64,000 nucleotides of DNA from Balanoglossus misakiensis (lineage: Eukaryota > Hemichordata): the NCBI GenBank assembly GCA_040954595.2, contig CM082598.2:3100001-3164000 (forward strand), given 5' to 3'. Below, in pieces: positions 1 through 13,627 of this stretch. The notes under the pieces are model-generated. The model ran no database searches and was not told the DNA's origin. It worked only from the letters and a program-made list of their open reading frames with translations. How positions within the stretch are numbered: position 1 is the stretch's first letter; the number at the start of each line of letters is the position of its first letter. The position numbers and the translations under genes are program-made.

Positions 1-63
1 GTCTATATGAAGTTGGATGCAACATTTATTAATTATGTTCGTTTATGTGTTTACATTGTACAG

Positions 64-2569
64 TGATGAGAAGATACCCCAACTTGAAGATGTTTCCAAC
101 TTTTTGAAACGTGAGTGTGGGAATCTTTTAGTTTATTTTGTTAATTAATTAATTGAATGAGTTTCCCATGTCCATCATTTACTTTCCATTCTTACCTTTT
201 GGTTTGATACAACAGTTGATCAAATCTCAATCTCTCTCTCTCCAATTGTATTTTATTATAGAACAAACGGGCTTCCAGCTGCGACCTGTTGCGGGTCTGC
301 TGTCTGCCAGGGATTTCCTGGCCAGCTTGGCCTTTCGTGTTTTCCAGTGCACCCAATACATCCGTCATTCCTCAGCGCCAATGCACACACCGGAACCGTA
401 AGTCACGTGATTATGATCGATGGCGGTAATTACCAAAATATACAAAACACGCGGAAAAATAGAGCATCGCATGAAAATGTGTCGAAGGGTCACGTTTCTT
501 CCTAATCTGTCCACAGAATGATTTTAAAATGATCGATCTAATTTCCTTTTTTCATTGCATACACACGGGGCACTTTAGATCATTTTCACTCGAGTGCTGA
601 GACTTGATGAGGTGCGCACATGTCGCTCGCCAGCCATCAATTATGACGTCACCTTTCACAGTTAATGCGTTTTTCGCATTGGTTGATCTTAATCAACAGT
701 GTCTGTAATTTTATTTCTCAACTCCTCTACAGAGACTGTTGCCACGAACTTCTTGGTCACGTGCCCATACTCGCCGATCCAAGCTTCGCCCAGTTTTCAC
801 AGGCAAGTGTATATCTCGCAATATCTTTTTCCTCTTGATTAGTAGGACAAGACCATACATACATACATACATACATACATACATACATACATACATACAT
901 ACATACATACATACATACATACATACATACATACATACATACATACATACATACATACATACATACATACATACATACATACATACATACATACATACAT
1001 ACATACATACATACATACATTTTTATCACAGTTTACTTATTCTTTCATATTTTTGCATTTTTTTATCGAAATTAGGAAATAGGTGTAGCGTCACTCGGTG
1101 TATCCGATGAAGATATCACAAAGCTGGCAACGGTGAGTACAGCACGCTGCTATCAACAAACAACAGATTAATTAGAATATTATTAATTTCCGGTTAGTGA
1201 AGCTTTGTGGCCTGATAGATGATTGTCGTCATCATCTGTCGGATTGTTAAGTTTGAAAGTGCGAGTGTGAGTGTGACTGTTTTCTCCGTGAGTGGCACTG
1301 TCGAATTCGATAATTCTCAACGTTCAGTGGCAATGGCGGCCAAATTTGCATAAGTAACAGTATATTTTTTATCCTCGGTGACGCTGTATTTCAGATGTTC
1401 TGTAACAAAGAGAGGGTAAATTGTGTTTTATTTCCGGTTCCCTTTCAGCTCTACTGGTTTAGCGTTGAGTTTGGACTGTGCATGCAGCAGGGAGAGATTC
1501 GGGCGTATGGAGCTGGGCTCTTGTCAGCATTTGGCGAACTGCAGGTAAGGTTTGAAGTCCAGGACTATTAAACATCACTTGTAAACGCTGTCATTTCTAC
1601 CACTGGCACTGCCAAGGCCACTTCCCGTCCATGAAGAAGACGCCCTCTGTAGTTTGAAATCAGCTTTCCTGCCATGTTGGGTTATATGAGATTCTAGACG
1701 GCAACAAACCTCGACTTCACCACCTGAAGTGGGTATCGGCATGGCACTGGCCATTTAATGAATCTTTAAGTTCAGAACAATACAAAATCAATTTCGTATC
1801 CCTTTCCCCACGATATCTTTTGCCACTGTGGCCACGCCTTTTCGGCATTTTCACGGACTCTCATAAATATTCAATGCTTGTGTTTTCTTAAAGTACGCCC
1901 TCTCGGATAAACCGGAACACCGGCCATTTGAACCAAGTACTACAGCCTTGCAGGAGTACCAAGACGAATCATATCAACCCGTTTATTTTGTCGCCGAGAG
2001 CTTTGAGGACGCAAAACGTAAAATGAGGTAACGTGAAAATAATTCATTGAGTAGACTAGAATGTTATGTTCGATGTTTTCGTCGCGCTTGAAAGATTTCT
2101 GTCGTACTCATCGACGCACACTACCGAGTAGTGTGGGGTAGCGTTTCATTCAAACACAAGAGGGCGCAGTTGGATTTGTCGTTTGGTAACATTCCTCAGA
2201 CCTAATTTGAGATCTGCGGTAAAAGTTGCCAGTTTGAAACTCTAACGTAACCGACCGTGTTTGCCTGCTGTCGACTCTCATTTGCTGACAGATGTTACAA
2301 TTTGTAAAGCCTATTGGCCAACAGATAACGTCAACTCCGTGTGTTTCGTTGAAGAAAAATAACATGATAATATACACTGTACTGTCTTCTTGATGTTTCA
2401 CAGGGAGTACGTCTCACACTTGGAACGGCCCTTCGAAGTATTCTACAACGCCCACAATCAATCCATCGAGGTCCTTGACACCAAGGAGAAGATACAAGAA
2501 AAACTGAACAACGTCAGAACCGAAATGAACATCCTGTATTTAGCTCTGGGGAAACTCAAGTTAACGTAA
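64..2569 (+). CDS. TH: Tyrosine hydroxylase, C-terminal catalytic and tetramerisation part (5' end outside window)
   Basis: Tyrosine 3-monooxygenase makes L-DOPA from tyrosine using tetrahydrobiopterin, O2 and non-haem iron; it is the rate-limiting step of catecholamine synthesis and cytosolic. Seven exons are readable: 64-110, 262-397, 733-802, 1076-1132, 1449-1544, 1894-2027 and 2404-2569. Together they give 234 residues plus stop in unbroken frame. The segment with [17 protein letters not shown] and CTQYIRH is nearly identical to vertebrate [13 protein letters not shown] carries the two iron-ligand histidines and YWFSVEFGL the iron-ligand glutamate. DCC and YWF favour TH over tryptophan hydroxylase (typically DTC and YFF). 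The last ~30 residues (from TKEKIQEKL to GKLKLT) are a heptad-like helix matching the family's tetramerisation tail. The regulatory domain lies upstream of the window. The intron after 802 starts with GC, not GT. Confidence 0.97.
854..1020 (+). repeat. (CATA)n tetranucleotide microsatellite in a TH intron
   Basis: About 42 uninterrupted CATA units lie inside the 273-bp GC-AG intron of TH (803-1075) and make up over half of it. Open frames over it (MYVC or HTYI repeats) result from the period and are not genes. Confidence 0.98.
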
Positions 2570-3815
2570 AGAGGTACACTTCAGTAAAATGGCGGAACTG
2601 TCGTAAAATGGTCACTGTGTTTACGACTCTGTCCCCGATTAGTACTTTTAAAGGGTAAACTAAAGAGTTATACAAATGCATGATAAAGTAGAGAGTCATA
2701 ATGTATTTGCACGCGTAGGTAAGCGATAGTAGGAGTGGACGAAGAGAGGGACAAAAGATGGAAGAATTCAAAGCACGTTTTGTTATCAGACGTGCATATT
2801 ACACCTTGTCGAAAACACATACATGTACTAAAATAACGGTAGTGTTGAACGCTAGACATTTTCGTTCGTTAGGGACATCACCTTTACCCATATATAATTT
2901 TCTCAAAATGACCAAGTCACTGAAACGAAAAGATGGAATTTCTTTTATGAACTATATTTATTTATTTATTTTCTTGCAAAGATCCGATTCGTTTCGTAGA
3001 GTTTTCATTTTAAAGAAAGATTATGGTGTATAACAAGACAGTATTTATTTGACGAAGGCTTCAACAAGGCTTATATGTATTATCAGTTCTCGATATATCT
3101 AAGCAAAAGACGTGTATATGTTTTATTAGGTTTAATTGATTTTTTGACCAAAAAGACCCTGATTTTATAGTTTCAAAAATAAGGAATATGTGAACAAATG
3201 ATCATTTTCACAAAATGACGTCATCACGGAGAATTCCTACGGATCACATTGTTTCGGTATGTATTTCGTTCGAGCAAGGTAGAACATATTACTAATTTTC
3301 TGCTTGACATGGATTTACGCGGGAAACCGGCGCTTGCTGACTTCTTCCTTGTATCAAGGCAACGTCGCTTCAGAATTTTGTGAAAGTCGGTCGCTATATA
3401 TTCGCAGTTTAAATACTGACAGCAAAACAGGCATTTCTTCTGAAATAACAATGATAATTAGTATTCATCAGACCATGGGTAGATACTTTCTGTGTCCTTA
3501 CCTTCAGGAGCATGCGTAACGGGCGTTTGATAAAAACGAGTGGACCAATTCCGACTCAGAAACAGGTGAATTAAAATAGAAATTATTTTGCAAAACCATC
3601 TTCATTGCAAAAATTTCTAAACCTCATATATTTCTTTCGATGCACGACACTTACGCTATAACCCCCTTATGATGTCTTTATCGACTCGCTCAAAGCAATA
3701 GTGAATTTTCAAAAAAAATAATCAGTATTTTGTTTGACTGTAATCCAGTGATGTTAATTTTCGTGTCGTTTATTCATTCATGCAATAATGCAATAAACCA
3801 ACTGCCTAAAGACAA
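2570..3815 (+). terminator. TH 3' untranslated region with candidate poly(A) signal
   Basis: AT-rich sequence without coding features follows the TH stop. AATAAA at 3792-3797 is a plausible cleavage signal, giving a 3'UTR near 1.2 kb. An ATTAAA near 3574 is an alternative. Confidence 0.45.
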
Positions 3816-5114
3816 GTTTTTTTTGCTTTGCTTGTTGAAGTTCTGATGTGTGTAAAAGAAGCTGTCAGCATGAATATACATACACACATTTTCGACCTCA
3901 TTGGTGATAATGTTGAAGGAACGTGGGGATTTTATTGAAATATTCAGCCGCAAAGATGACTACAAAAGACCAGACAAATTTTGCGCCCTCAAGAATTCTG
4001 ACACGTCGATTAACAAGATAGGAAGGATTCCCAGGTCCAATCAATGAATCAATTAAGCCAGTTTGTTGTCGTTAATTCCAATTTGTTCGAGGTATCTATC
4101 TTCAAAACAATGATCCCCTAGTGTATAATACTTTATTCACATCGTGAATCGCTTTCAATTCTGAATTAATGTGCTCCTTGTTCATGTTTGAGAAACAGAC
4201 CGAGCCCCAGAGGGTGCCTTTGTATACTGTGTGATGTGGCTGTTGCGAGTAGTAACCTTGAAGGCTCGCCTGTTGTTTCATGTCACCGGGGGAGGAATAA
4301 GATCTGCAAAGGTGTGGGAAGAATCACTACACGCGCACTTTTAATCAATCAAGAAATCTTGTGCGCCGCCGACCTTAAAATGTTTCCCTCCAACTCACAA
4401 CACCCGAGTCCTTTGCCTGTCGTCAAAGTCGTTGTCGCTTCCATGAATCACTGATATCTGCAGGGGAGCTGCTGTCGTTTGTTGTCTTCAAAATAAACTT
4501 TTTTAGTTTGGCTTCAAAGTTTTGCTAGGCTGGCGCCTCATAACTATAAGCTCAATCAAAATGAAAAAAAAAGGAATATTTTGTAGCAAAATTGTGCGCG
4601 GGACTCTCTACAGCGCATGCCCAACACTAAGCTCGCGTCATGCTGTCTGCCCAGTGGTCACCACGTTGTCTCACGGCCTGCAGCTGCTTGAATACATGTA
4701 TTTGCATAATTCCTAAGTTTGGGTTAGTGTAGTGAGCGACCGTTGGAAGATGAACGAGAGGTGAGTTTTCGGACCCGTTTTATGTGCTATTTTTATGGAG
4801 TAATCATGTAGAATGTCTTGTCCAACCACTGACACTCTTGGGGGGAGGGGAGGCCGTGGTGCACAGGCCAACCTCCTGAATCTGTAGCAGTAAGGTAAAA
4901 CGAGCATTGAACGTAGCTACACGTGTGCATATTCGAAGGGGGGGGGGGGTACCATGGTAGCTCTATACACGTTGAGGCGGCAAAACAATGCGGTAGTGCT
5001 GATGGTTGCCTGGAGTCAGCGCCGCCATGCAGCTCAGGCCGGCGACTCGGCAGCCAGTTCGAAGTCCCGGTTCGAAGTATACATCATCTCTGCGCATGTT
5101 TAAACTACCACGAT
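3816..5114. other. Intergenic sequence between TH and the next gene
   Basis: No exon recognised. It holds a poly-G run at 4938-4949 and a moderately GC-rich stretch around 4960-5090 with no tRNA-like or coding structure. Apparent open frames lack domain or splice support. Confidence 0.5.
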
Positions 5115-5609
5115 TTTATTTACATGGCACAGAATACATCGATCAAAACCACAATATGATCTGAAGCAATGAGGGTTTAATCCGTAAATATTTCCATGGT
5201 ATAAATTCGATTTCAATCCTTCAGTTTATATAACGCCACATTCCTCGACCCCAAAAAGAAACCAAAGGGATATTTCACTACATCTAAGTATATTTTTAAA
5301 CAGAAATATTATAAGAGTTAATATATTATTCTAATTCCATTTAAATATTCTTAGTATGCCGACGGTTCGAAAATCGATTTTATATGCGAAACAAGGTACA
5401 ATGGCGCGGCGTGCAATGTAGGTAGCCGAGTTGAAATTTCACAACACGTGACTCTTCAGAATAAACGTCTTCAAGGAACAACAACGCTGATGGACAGATT
5501 CTGAAGTTTGATAATAAAAGGGAACCTATGGTGTTCTGATGACGTCCGCTTTGATGGATTTTGGTTCAGAGTTTCTGCTGGGGAGTCGTTTGTCGCTGAA
5601 GAACAGTCT

Positions 5610-8600
5610 TTAACATTTCAATGTTCTTGTGTAGTCTCCTGATTTCCAGCCATCCTTACATTTTGGATTATCTATGAAGTAGATCAAGAAAGAATATATC
5701 TCTATATAATGTGTACATGTTAATCAATTACATACATACATACATGCACACATGTACATATATACATGAATACATAAAGAAAGACAGACAGGCAGGGGGG
5801 TAGGCAGGTAAACAGACAGACAGATAGACAGACAGACAGACAGACATACAGTCTATAGTCAGTTGATTGATTGATTGATTGATTGCCACCTGGCCTGGAC
5901 ACCATCATATTGAAAATGAGAAACATTAATTAAGCATTTTCAGTGGAGACGGGCGAAAAAATGGAGATGGTTAATGCACTTCGACACAAGAAAACGTTTG
6001 AACAGAAAATAAGAATCGGCCTCAGAAATCACAGTAATAGAATACATCGCCTTTCAGTCTGACCAAAAAATTTGCAAATCAGTCGAGGCAGCATCTGGTC
6101 TCTCGAATCAGAAAAGGTGTTCAAAGAAATCCGCCGACTATGCTCATTTTAATGTCACTTGCTTAAATAATGGGCCACGGGAGATGTTCGTATTAATTTC
6201 CGACCAGAAACACTTCAGAGTCTACAGCAGGTGCGATAGGGCGCCAGCGGTATTGATATCGTCGAAGGTTACAACAGGTGTTATTAGATTTGATAAATTC
6301 CACCGGAAGATACCGATAAAAGGCCATGACAGGTCGAACCTGACGGCCAAGTTTGATTGGTTCTCTCTATATTTTGATGGAGTTCGCTTCGAGAACAAAA
6401 ATGTGTTCGTGCAATTTCTGAAATAAAATTAACAAACGAGCGGCAACTAAATTAGCTGAAGAAATACATACCCTCGGTTGATTTTTGCAGAAGCGATATC
6501 ACATCTTGATAGTCGTCAACAATCTTCAAACATTCCTGAACTTTTGAGATAAAAGGCTCCTGGAAATGTAAAAGAGTGCGATACTTATTGCAGTGATGAC
6601 GTCAGGCCGTCTGCCCAATATGCAAATCACGACATGAGTACATTCTGTACTTCAACATGGCAGTAATTTGCCGCGGATCAGGTGTTGCTGGAACGACACT
6701 CCTGCAACAACCAGGAACAAGTCTGCAGAGTAATGTCCTTTGTTCAGAAAGACAAAGCGCAGGCAAGAACATCAAAATATGTTTTTGGAATTCGATAAAA
6801 GGTATTTGTTCAAACTTGGCGAAAACAACTCTTCTAACTGTTCTGAACATTATTTTCTCCTTTTGCGCAATTGAGCGGTTCTGACCCCATTTAAGAAATA
6901 CACAGTAAGGATTACATCGGAAATCGATGCTGAGAATGTTTCCTTACTTGTAAGGCACTTGAAGGATCGTCAATATCTTCATCGCCCGCATTGCGCTTTG
7001 GCCCTGAGTGCCTTGTGTTCGAAATCATTCCGGGGAGGTTCCATTTATATCTCTTGTCTTGTTGTGGCTTCTCTTCCTGGTTCACTTTCAGTTTTTCCAC
7101 CCATTTCTAATACAGAGATGTTGAAAATTAGCATTAGGAGAGTGTCAGTTGGGAGCAGGCCATGACGTCATACATGCGTGTGTATATTATGCTCGTTCTG
7201 TCGTAACCTGTTGAGTTCTTGATTTTTCACAATCAGTTGCTTTTTTTTATTTATCGATTCCAATTTACTTTTAAATCAACACCGAATTAATTTATCTGGA
7301 TCGGGTTGAATTATTGAGAATGTGTACCCAAATGTTATCAATGTTTCATTCGTCTGGAGACAGTGGTGCTGAGATTTAGGAGTTGACCTAAGTGCAATGA
7401 ATTATGGCACTGAAATACGGCTTGGTGTGATTTGAATGTAGCTTGACATCCCCACATGTATTGTTTAAGAGAAAAAATACCAGCTGTACTTGTATAGATA
7501 GATGAAAAATGGCGATAATTTGGCCAATGTTGAGCAAGGTTAAATTGGTTTGAAGTTTGGTTTAAAAAGTTACAGATATACGAGACAGCACATCAATTTG
7601 CATCACAAAGAAACCAACAACCGTCTTGGTTAAAAAAAGTTACCGATATATTAGATAGAACACAATTTGCATGACAAAGAATTCATCAACCGTCTTGGTT
7701 TAAAAAGTTACAGATCTACGAGATAGTACTCCGATTTGCATAACAAAGAAACTAACATCCGGTTACGTGACTTGGACATGAGCTGAAATAGTGGTTACTG
7801 ATGATCGCTGACATTTTTTACTGAGTGTTTCCTATATATTTAACAAGCGCCATCATGAGATAAACCAATTCGTCTGAAACTGGGCGAAACTTTGCCACAA
7901 TCGTCGTGTAGGCTAAAACTGCCGTTCCATCTTATGAGGTTGCTTGAGTTCCCTAACATATGTTCATGTATTTCTTTATTGAGCTTCCCTTGAAAAATAT
8001 TTGCTCAATCTTTCCTTATTTCTTACCACCCGTGAAGAAATCGATTTAGCCAATTACATATATTAATAAAACCCTTTCATGCAGAAATGAATAATTTAAA
8101 AACATCTGTTGTCTACGATAATATCTTATTACACTGTTATGTTACGGTATATAAGCTGCAATATTTTGCTAACAATGACATTTTGCTTGGCAGGAAAAAT
8201 ATTATTTTCCATTTATGCCTGTTTGCCGAAATGTTCATTTTTTGTCGAAGCAGTTTGAAATAAAATATGTATAGAATGTCAAATTTCGATTTGCTGAAAA
8301 CGTTGAACGGACGCGTATTTTTTTTTAATTTATCGCAAAGAGAAATGTGACATGAATTTTTAAACAGAATTAAGAAGAATTGATAGAAACATTATTTTTT
8401 AATCTGATGTAATGGAATATTTAGTACCTTCAGCGAGGATAATTCGAGAGTGGGATTTCAATCTTAAACGTAGACCACACTTTTATCTAAACATTTTGCA
8501 TCTTGTGATCGCAAACTGCGTCACTTTTAACAACATAGAAACATGCTGCCGCGAGATCCAGCACGTCTGACAATTCTATGAAAATCATTTTAACGATTCA

Positions 8601-9082
8601 AGTTATATATAATCGTATACAAGAATAGTTTTGTTTTTCAATTTGCATAAATGTGTGTAAAGAAAACATTTATGTTTTATACAAATGTGGGCAAGATGAA
8701 AATGGTTCTACTAAGTTTGAGAATCCCTTACTAACTAGTACGTAAACTAAACAATTGTTTCAGGTAGCATTTCTGTAGAGAATGTGAGCAGCTTGATATT
8801 CTTGTCCTTATTCTTGTCGATATATATTTACAAAAAATACTTTTACGTTGTTATTATGAATATACTGTCTTCTTGAATAATCATTCCTGCGATATGTTCT
8901 CTGCAACGTGTGCATATAGGCCTATAGTTTCTGTAAGAATTGGTAGAAAAAAGACCGTTTACCTTCAGGAGATCGGACCTTTGTTCTTCGTTCGTTTCTT
9001 CTGCGTCTGTGATTTCTTGCCACACGACCATAACCAACGCCAGAACGACAAAAACCTGCGAGACGGACCAACGTAACCTCAT
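5610..9082 (-). CDS. Small secreted peptide precursor, family not recognised
   Basis: Four exons on the minus strand join in frame: 8963-9082, 6948-7106, 6472-6559 and 5610-5671, giving 142 residues. The start is the ATG at 9082, which opens a typical signal peptide (MRLRWSVSQVFVVLALVMVV, cleavage likely near residue 27). An open frame upstream of it is probably 5'UTR. Donors are GTAAAC, GTAAGG and GTATGT. Exon 2 is rich in K and E and carries a 17-residue peptide, YKWNLPGMISNTRHSGP, between DKR and KR, so it could be released by prohormone convertase; it has no amidation glycine. Exons 3-4 encode a helix-like stretch with three cysteines (ECLKIV, NPKCKDGW, TLKC at the end). Exon 4 has alternative acceptors, so the C-terminus is less certain. 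TTTATT at 5115-5120 could be the poly(A) signal on this strand. Neuropeptide, growth factor or other secreted protein all remain possible. Confidence 0.62.
5781..5884 (+). repeat. CAGA-type and GATT-type microsatellites
   Basis: Interrupted CAGA/CAGG/CAGATA units at 5781-5850 are followed by GATT units at 5863-5884. This lies just inside intron 3 of the minus-strand secreted peptide gene. Confidence 0.9.
7559..7765 (+). repeat. Three tandem copies of a 69-bp repeat
   Basis: Units at 7559-7627, 7628-7696 and 7697-7765 each begin GGTT(T)AAAAA, continue AGTTACAGATATACGAGA, contain ATTTGCAT and ACAAAGAA, and end near CAACCGTCTT. Copies differ at several sites, so the duplication is not recent. 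It lies in intron 1 of the minus-strand secreted peptide gene. Confidence 0.88.
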
Positions 9083-12000
9083 CGTGTTCACAGCGATAGA
9101 GACTTCCCCAAAAGTTCTGCAAGTGCTTGCAAACGTGGCTTGATCAGTCGCAAACGTCCAAACCCAGCTGATACCTCTTATCGAAATGAAAGCGTTCCCC
9201 TCACTGATGGAAACACATCCTGTTCTCTTGCTTTTATGTGTTCCCCAGAAAAAAAGTCGAAAATTGACTAGCCCTAAGTGGCTCATAGAAAAGACCGTAT
9301 CGACATCGTCGAATCGATGTGTTTGAACTATGAATAATTAATTAGGAATGGCGTATGCATACATTTTGATCGTTCGGCTAAACTTCGTTGTTGGTGAAAT
9401 TTGAGACCAGCCCAATCGATGATAATGCTACCTGTTATGCTATTTTTAGTATACCATTATTAAAACTATGCTTTATTTAGATCTTTTGACAAATTCCGAT
9501 AAATTTTGATGGTTACAGTGACGTAGCGAGTGCTACAAATAGAGAAGAATGACAAAAGAGAGCTCGGCTGCTGTTCACTTCGTTACTGGCTTCGTCGCTA
9601 AGCAGCTTGTCACGTGACCACGCCGCCTGTGCCACGCGGCTAAGCTGTCTCTCAGCCGGGAATTATTGAATTGTGTCGCCGTCGCTGCTAAGTACCGTAA
9701 GAACGAATGTCCCCTCATCGGAAATCGAAAGAAAATCTCAAATTGGAGGCAGTTGTATTCCTGTCTTTCGCTATTCTGCACATTCGTAGGGTGTGCGACA
9801 ACTCAGGCACATAGCCGTGTGAGGTAAAGCGGTTTGCATCGACCGGTATTGACTTAAAAAGAGCAATATATGATGGGTTGGGTACGTTGTTGAAATACTG
9901 AAAATGCACAGAAGTTCAGACCGAATTTTTTGTATCCAAGTTCAATGCCACCAGAACACAACTGCTATGTATGCAGCTCAAATTGTACTGTGTGATATTT
10001 AGAGACACCTGAGAAAGTTTAAGGTCGGAAGGAAACTTTTCTTTACAAGCTCGCGCTCTCCAACTCATATGGCGCGTGTGACACGTGATATTAGCCGCCA
10101 ATGACGCAAGGCGCTAACGGAAGAAATAATTACAGAAACCCGGAAGCGGCAATGCTCGGGCGATTGTTTCTCTGTGCGCGAGGCGCGCTCTGAGGCGGCG
10201 AGTAAAGGTCTTTGCACAATCAATACTAGCATCCTGCAGGGGTGAAACAGCTGCCGGTGTCTAAACTGAGATGGAAAATGCAATGTCTCCTGAGAGGTGC
10301 CAGAGAAGCGCAGCTCGCCAGCAAAATCTATCGTTGAACGAGAGGGCAGCGAGCCTCTGCCAGAACGCTTGTGCAATTGCTGGCGATCGATATCGCTCCT
10401 GACGCGTTCCGTTCCCCGAGATCGAAGACGACATCTAACATTTACCGATACCACAATTCGTTTTATCGGTTATATGGCAGAGTGCGACTTTTGAAACCTT
10501 TTGGATCGTTTGAACCGTACTAATACCCGATTACATGTTGTATGACGAAGCAGAATATATTTAAGTCCAAATAGATAAAAAATGCATTTGGAATTCACAT
10601 TTTTTTTTAAATTTGCGAGAACACCTGATGAAACACTGTCGTTTTGTTATTGTCAATGATTATATGCTATATATAAAAGCACACAAATACAGGAGCAGTC
10701 ATCCACACAGACAATTAATTTGCAAGTATGATTGGCATTAATATTAAGCTATCATCAATATATAGTCACTTTGTTGTCAACACCCACTGTCCACATATGC
10801 ATGCTTCGTCAACTTTCTCTTGGTCAACTGAAGGCTTTGCAATACTTTGCCAAAGACGTTCCTTTTCTCTGATGGGCAATGGGGTGACCGTTGCATTACA
10901 TACCGCTCATGGTAGTAAGTGGTGCGGATTTTTGGAAACCATCAGTCGATTTCTGTCACCCAAAGTGCAACCCAGAGGCGGCCAAAAAGTTTGGGCGATG
11001 TATGTCATGTTTTTTTTCTCTGTAGAGTCTGTTAACGGGTTTCCAAATAAAATAACTTCTCACATAGACCACACTCGAGAAACAAAAAGGAGTTCCAATT
11101 TGTGAATGTTGCGTGAAGCTGGTGAACTGATTTTATCCATTGAAAGTCTCACTTTTACCCCTTTGTTTCAATCTGTAGACCGTTGTCAGTACCACGTTCA
11201 TATATGAGCCTATGGCCGAACAAAGTAAAGTCTGAAGATTGTGAGAAGGTAAGCTAATATTTTGTCCGTTGTTTGTCATAATAATCTCAGAGATTTACAG
11301 CAGGTGTACTGCCCCCCCCCCCAGGTCCAAATCATTCCTCGAAACCCATGGTCTCTTCTGCCCGAACACTTGTTCTGCTATCAAACTGAGTTACCTTTTC
11401 GAACTCTGCCTCCAAATGTGTCAGCTTGGGTTTGCATTGCGTGCTACCGTCGACTACAAGCTCTAAGACTCTTCACACCTGTATGTTTTGTAACCACTTT
11501 TGCATGCGATACATGTTTGTAGCCATTTTGTATGAGACAACAAAAGAAAGATAACATTGTTCCTTCCGGTTATCAACAGGACGATGTTTGTAACGGTTTC
11601 AATCGTTACTACCCTCAAACTTTTCTACCCCGTTGACCATTGATTGATCAAAGACATCACTCGTTCAGTTGTCGACAGATATCAATTCAGTGTTTTAATG
11701 AAAATGCATAAATCAGTACACGATCAAAATCATCGTCGATTCCCAAGAAAGTGTCTTATAAATTATTTCTGGTTTTCTACAATACATTTACATAGCCACG
11801 GCGGCGCTATACTGACATGTTTTATGGTGCCGATGATATTTTCACGGGCCACGCGGGAACGGTTTCAAATAGTATAGCGAAACCACGATATCGGCGAGAG
11901 TTACTATATTCCCAAGGGGACACTTTTACGACAGCACGAACTCGATCGACATGAAAGTATTCTTCTTATTTTGTGTTATTTCGGTTTTAGATTTCTTCCA

Positions 12001-13627
12001 TTCCGGTCGATACAAAACATTAGGTAATTTACTACCCACGAAACCGCCATCTTAATTAAGCAACTTGCATATTTTATGAGATAGAGAATGGAGATTGTAT
12101 TGCGGATGAAACCATCGGTTTCACAGTCCCAATTTCCTCAGTCTGTTCTGGACTTTAGTTATTACCATTGTCGGTATCAGTGATACTTTTTGTCTCCTGA
12201 ATCTAATACCGGCCTATTCTCACTACATTAAATAAGTTTTTGCTACCTAGGTGAGTGATAAAAAATCATGTGATCGACAGAATTTCAAGATGGCGGATTT
12301 CTTCTGTGTTTAACCAATGGAAGTTGACAAGTGAAACTGGTGATCGATAATACACCTCTATCAGACATTCCAGCACTTTGAAGATGTGTGTACCCTGCCC
12401 TACACTTTGAAATTGCCAAAATGGCTGAAACTGTAAATTTACTTTGAAAGGAGTCTTAGCCCTCTTAAAATTAAAAACAGACGATATACAAGAACCCAAA
12501 TCCCACATGTGGTATCACCAGATATGAATTATGTTATTCTTTTTAATAAGGAAAATGTGACATTAGACCTGGGTGTATCGCTTGGCCCGCGGCGTGTAAA
12601 TTGTTTACCTATCTCCCCTGGATGTGCCTTCTGTAATTGAAGTGTGGTCGGTTTGTTACAGAGAGATGATATGTTTACCTCCCTGGTGAAAGATAACGCT
12701 GATGTGACCGGAAATGTTCAGTTCAGGTGAATTCTGCACTGAAGCGAAGAGGGCAAGGCCAAAGGTGGGCGGGATATAAGGCAGATAGATACTCTGAAAT
12801 TGCTGGAAAGTCTGAGAGGGAGACAGGCAGGCAGGCAGGCGGGCAAACAAACACAAACTTCAGGGTTGTAATGTTGGAAAGAGCTTTCGTCCAATCACAA
12901 TGCTCGTATCTATTGACCAATGAGAGCCATGTTTACATTACATCGTATACTGTCCTCCGTGATACCTATTATTGTCTTAATGAAATTTTGTTCTAATTTG
13001 CGGACAAAATATAAAAAAATTAATGATTAATTGCTTTTTACCGGCACCGGATGAAGCTGCTTGGTAAACATAACGAAAATTAAATGTGTCGATTAATAAA
13101 ACACGAGCAAACTTTATTGCGCGACAACCCCTTGGGACTTGTAAGGCCATTAGTGGAATTAATTCCAATGGTAACCGCGGCAACAGAAACATGTTACCTG
13201 TCTGTACCGTAAACTGCAAAATAATTTAAAACATCAATGTATTTGAAAACAACAGTTCATGGGGTAATGATCATCTGACCCGAATACCCCCCCCCCCCCC
13301 GAGTATGAATGCACATATGACTTGTTTAGACGTAATGAGCTGAGTGACAGTTGTTTGTGAATGTTACAGAGTCGTGCATATTATGAGTCTTTATTCACTT
13401 TGACTCCAGGAATATCGTGGGCTGTACCGGACTGCCATTAGCCACACTGGGTAGGCCTAATTAAACATCTCAATTATTATTAATTTCATAGGTTGATGAG
13501 TAAATCCGCCTATGCTCATTAAGCTAATGGTTATTTTTTGAGGTGATTACCCCGAAACACGCAGGAGTAAAACTCTAGGGCTTTGACAAGTTTTAACACA
13601 TTAGCCAACGCCCGCCAGCGCTTAACC
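9083..13627. other. Intergenic region between divergent genes
   Basis: This lies upstream of both the minus-strand peptide gene and the plus-strand mosaic gene, so it should hold both promoters. A CpG-retaining, GC-richer stretch at about 10030-10480 stands out from AT-rich flanks but carries no splice-supported exon. Poly-C runs occur at 11312-11322 and 13287-13300. No other gene recognised. Confidence 0.5.

Noticed and set aside
854-1020. Long overlapping MYVC and HTYI open frames
   Set aside because: They are translations of a (CATA)n array, open in several frames because of the period; the same applies at 17490, 46465 and 56405.
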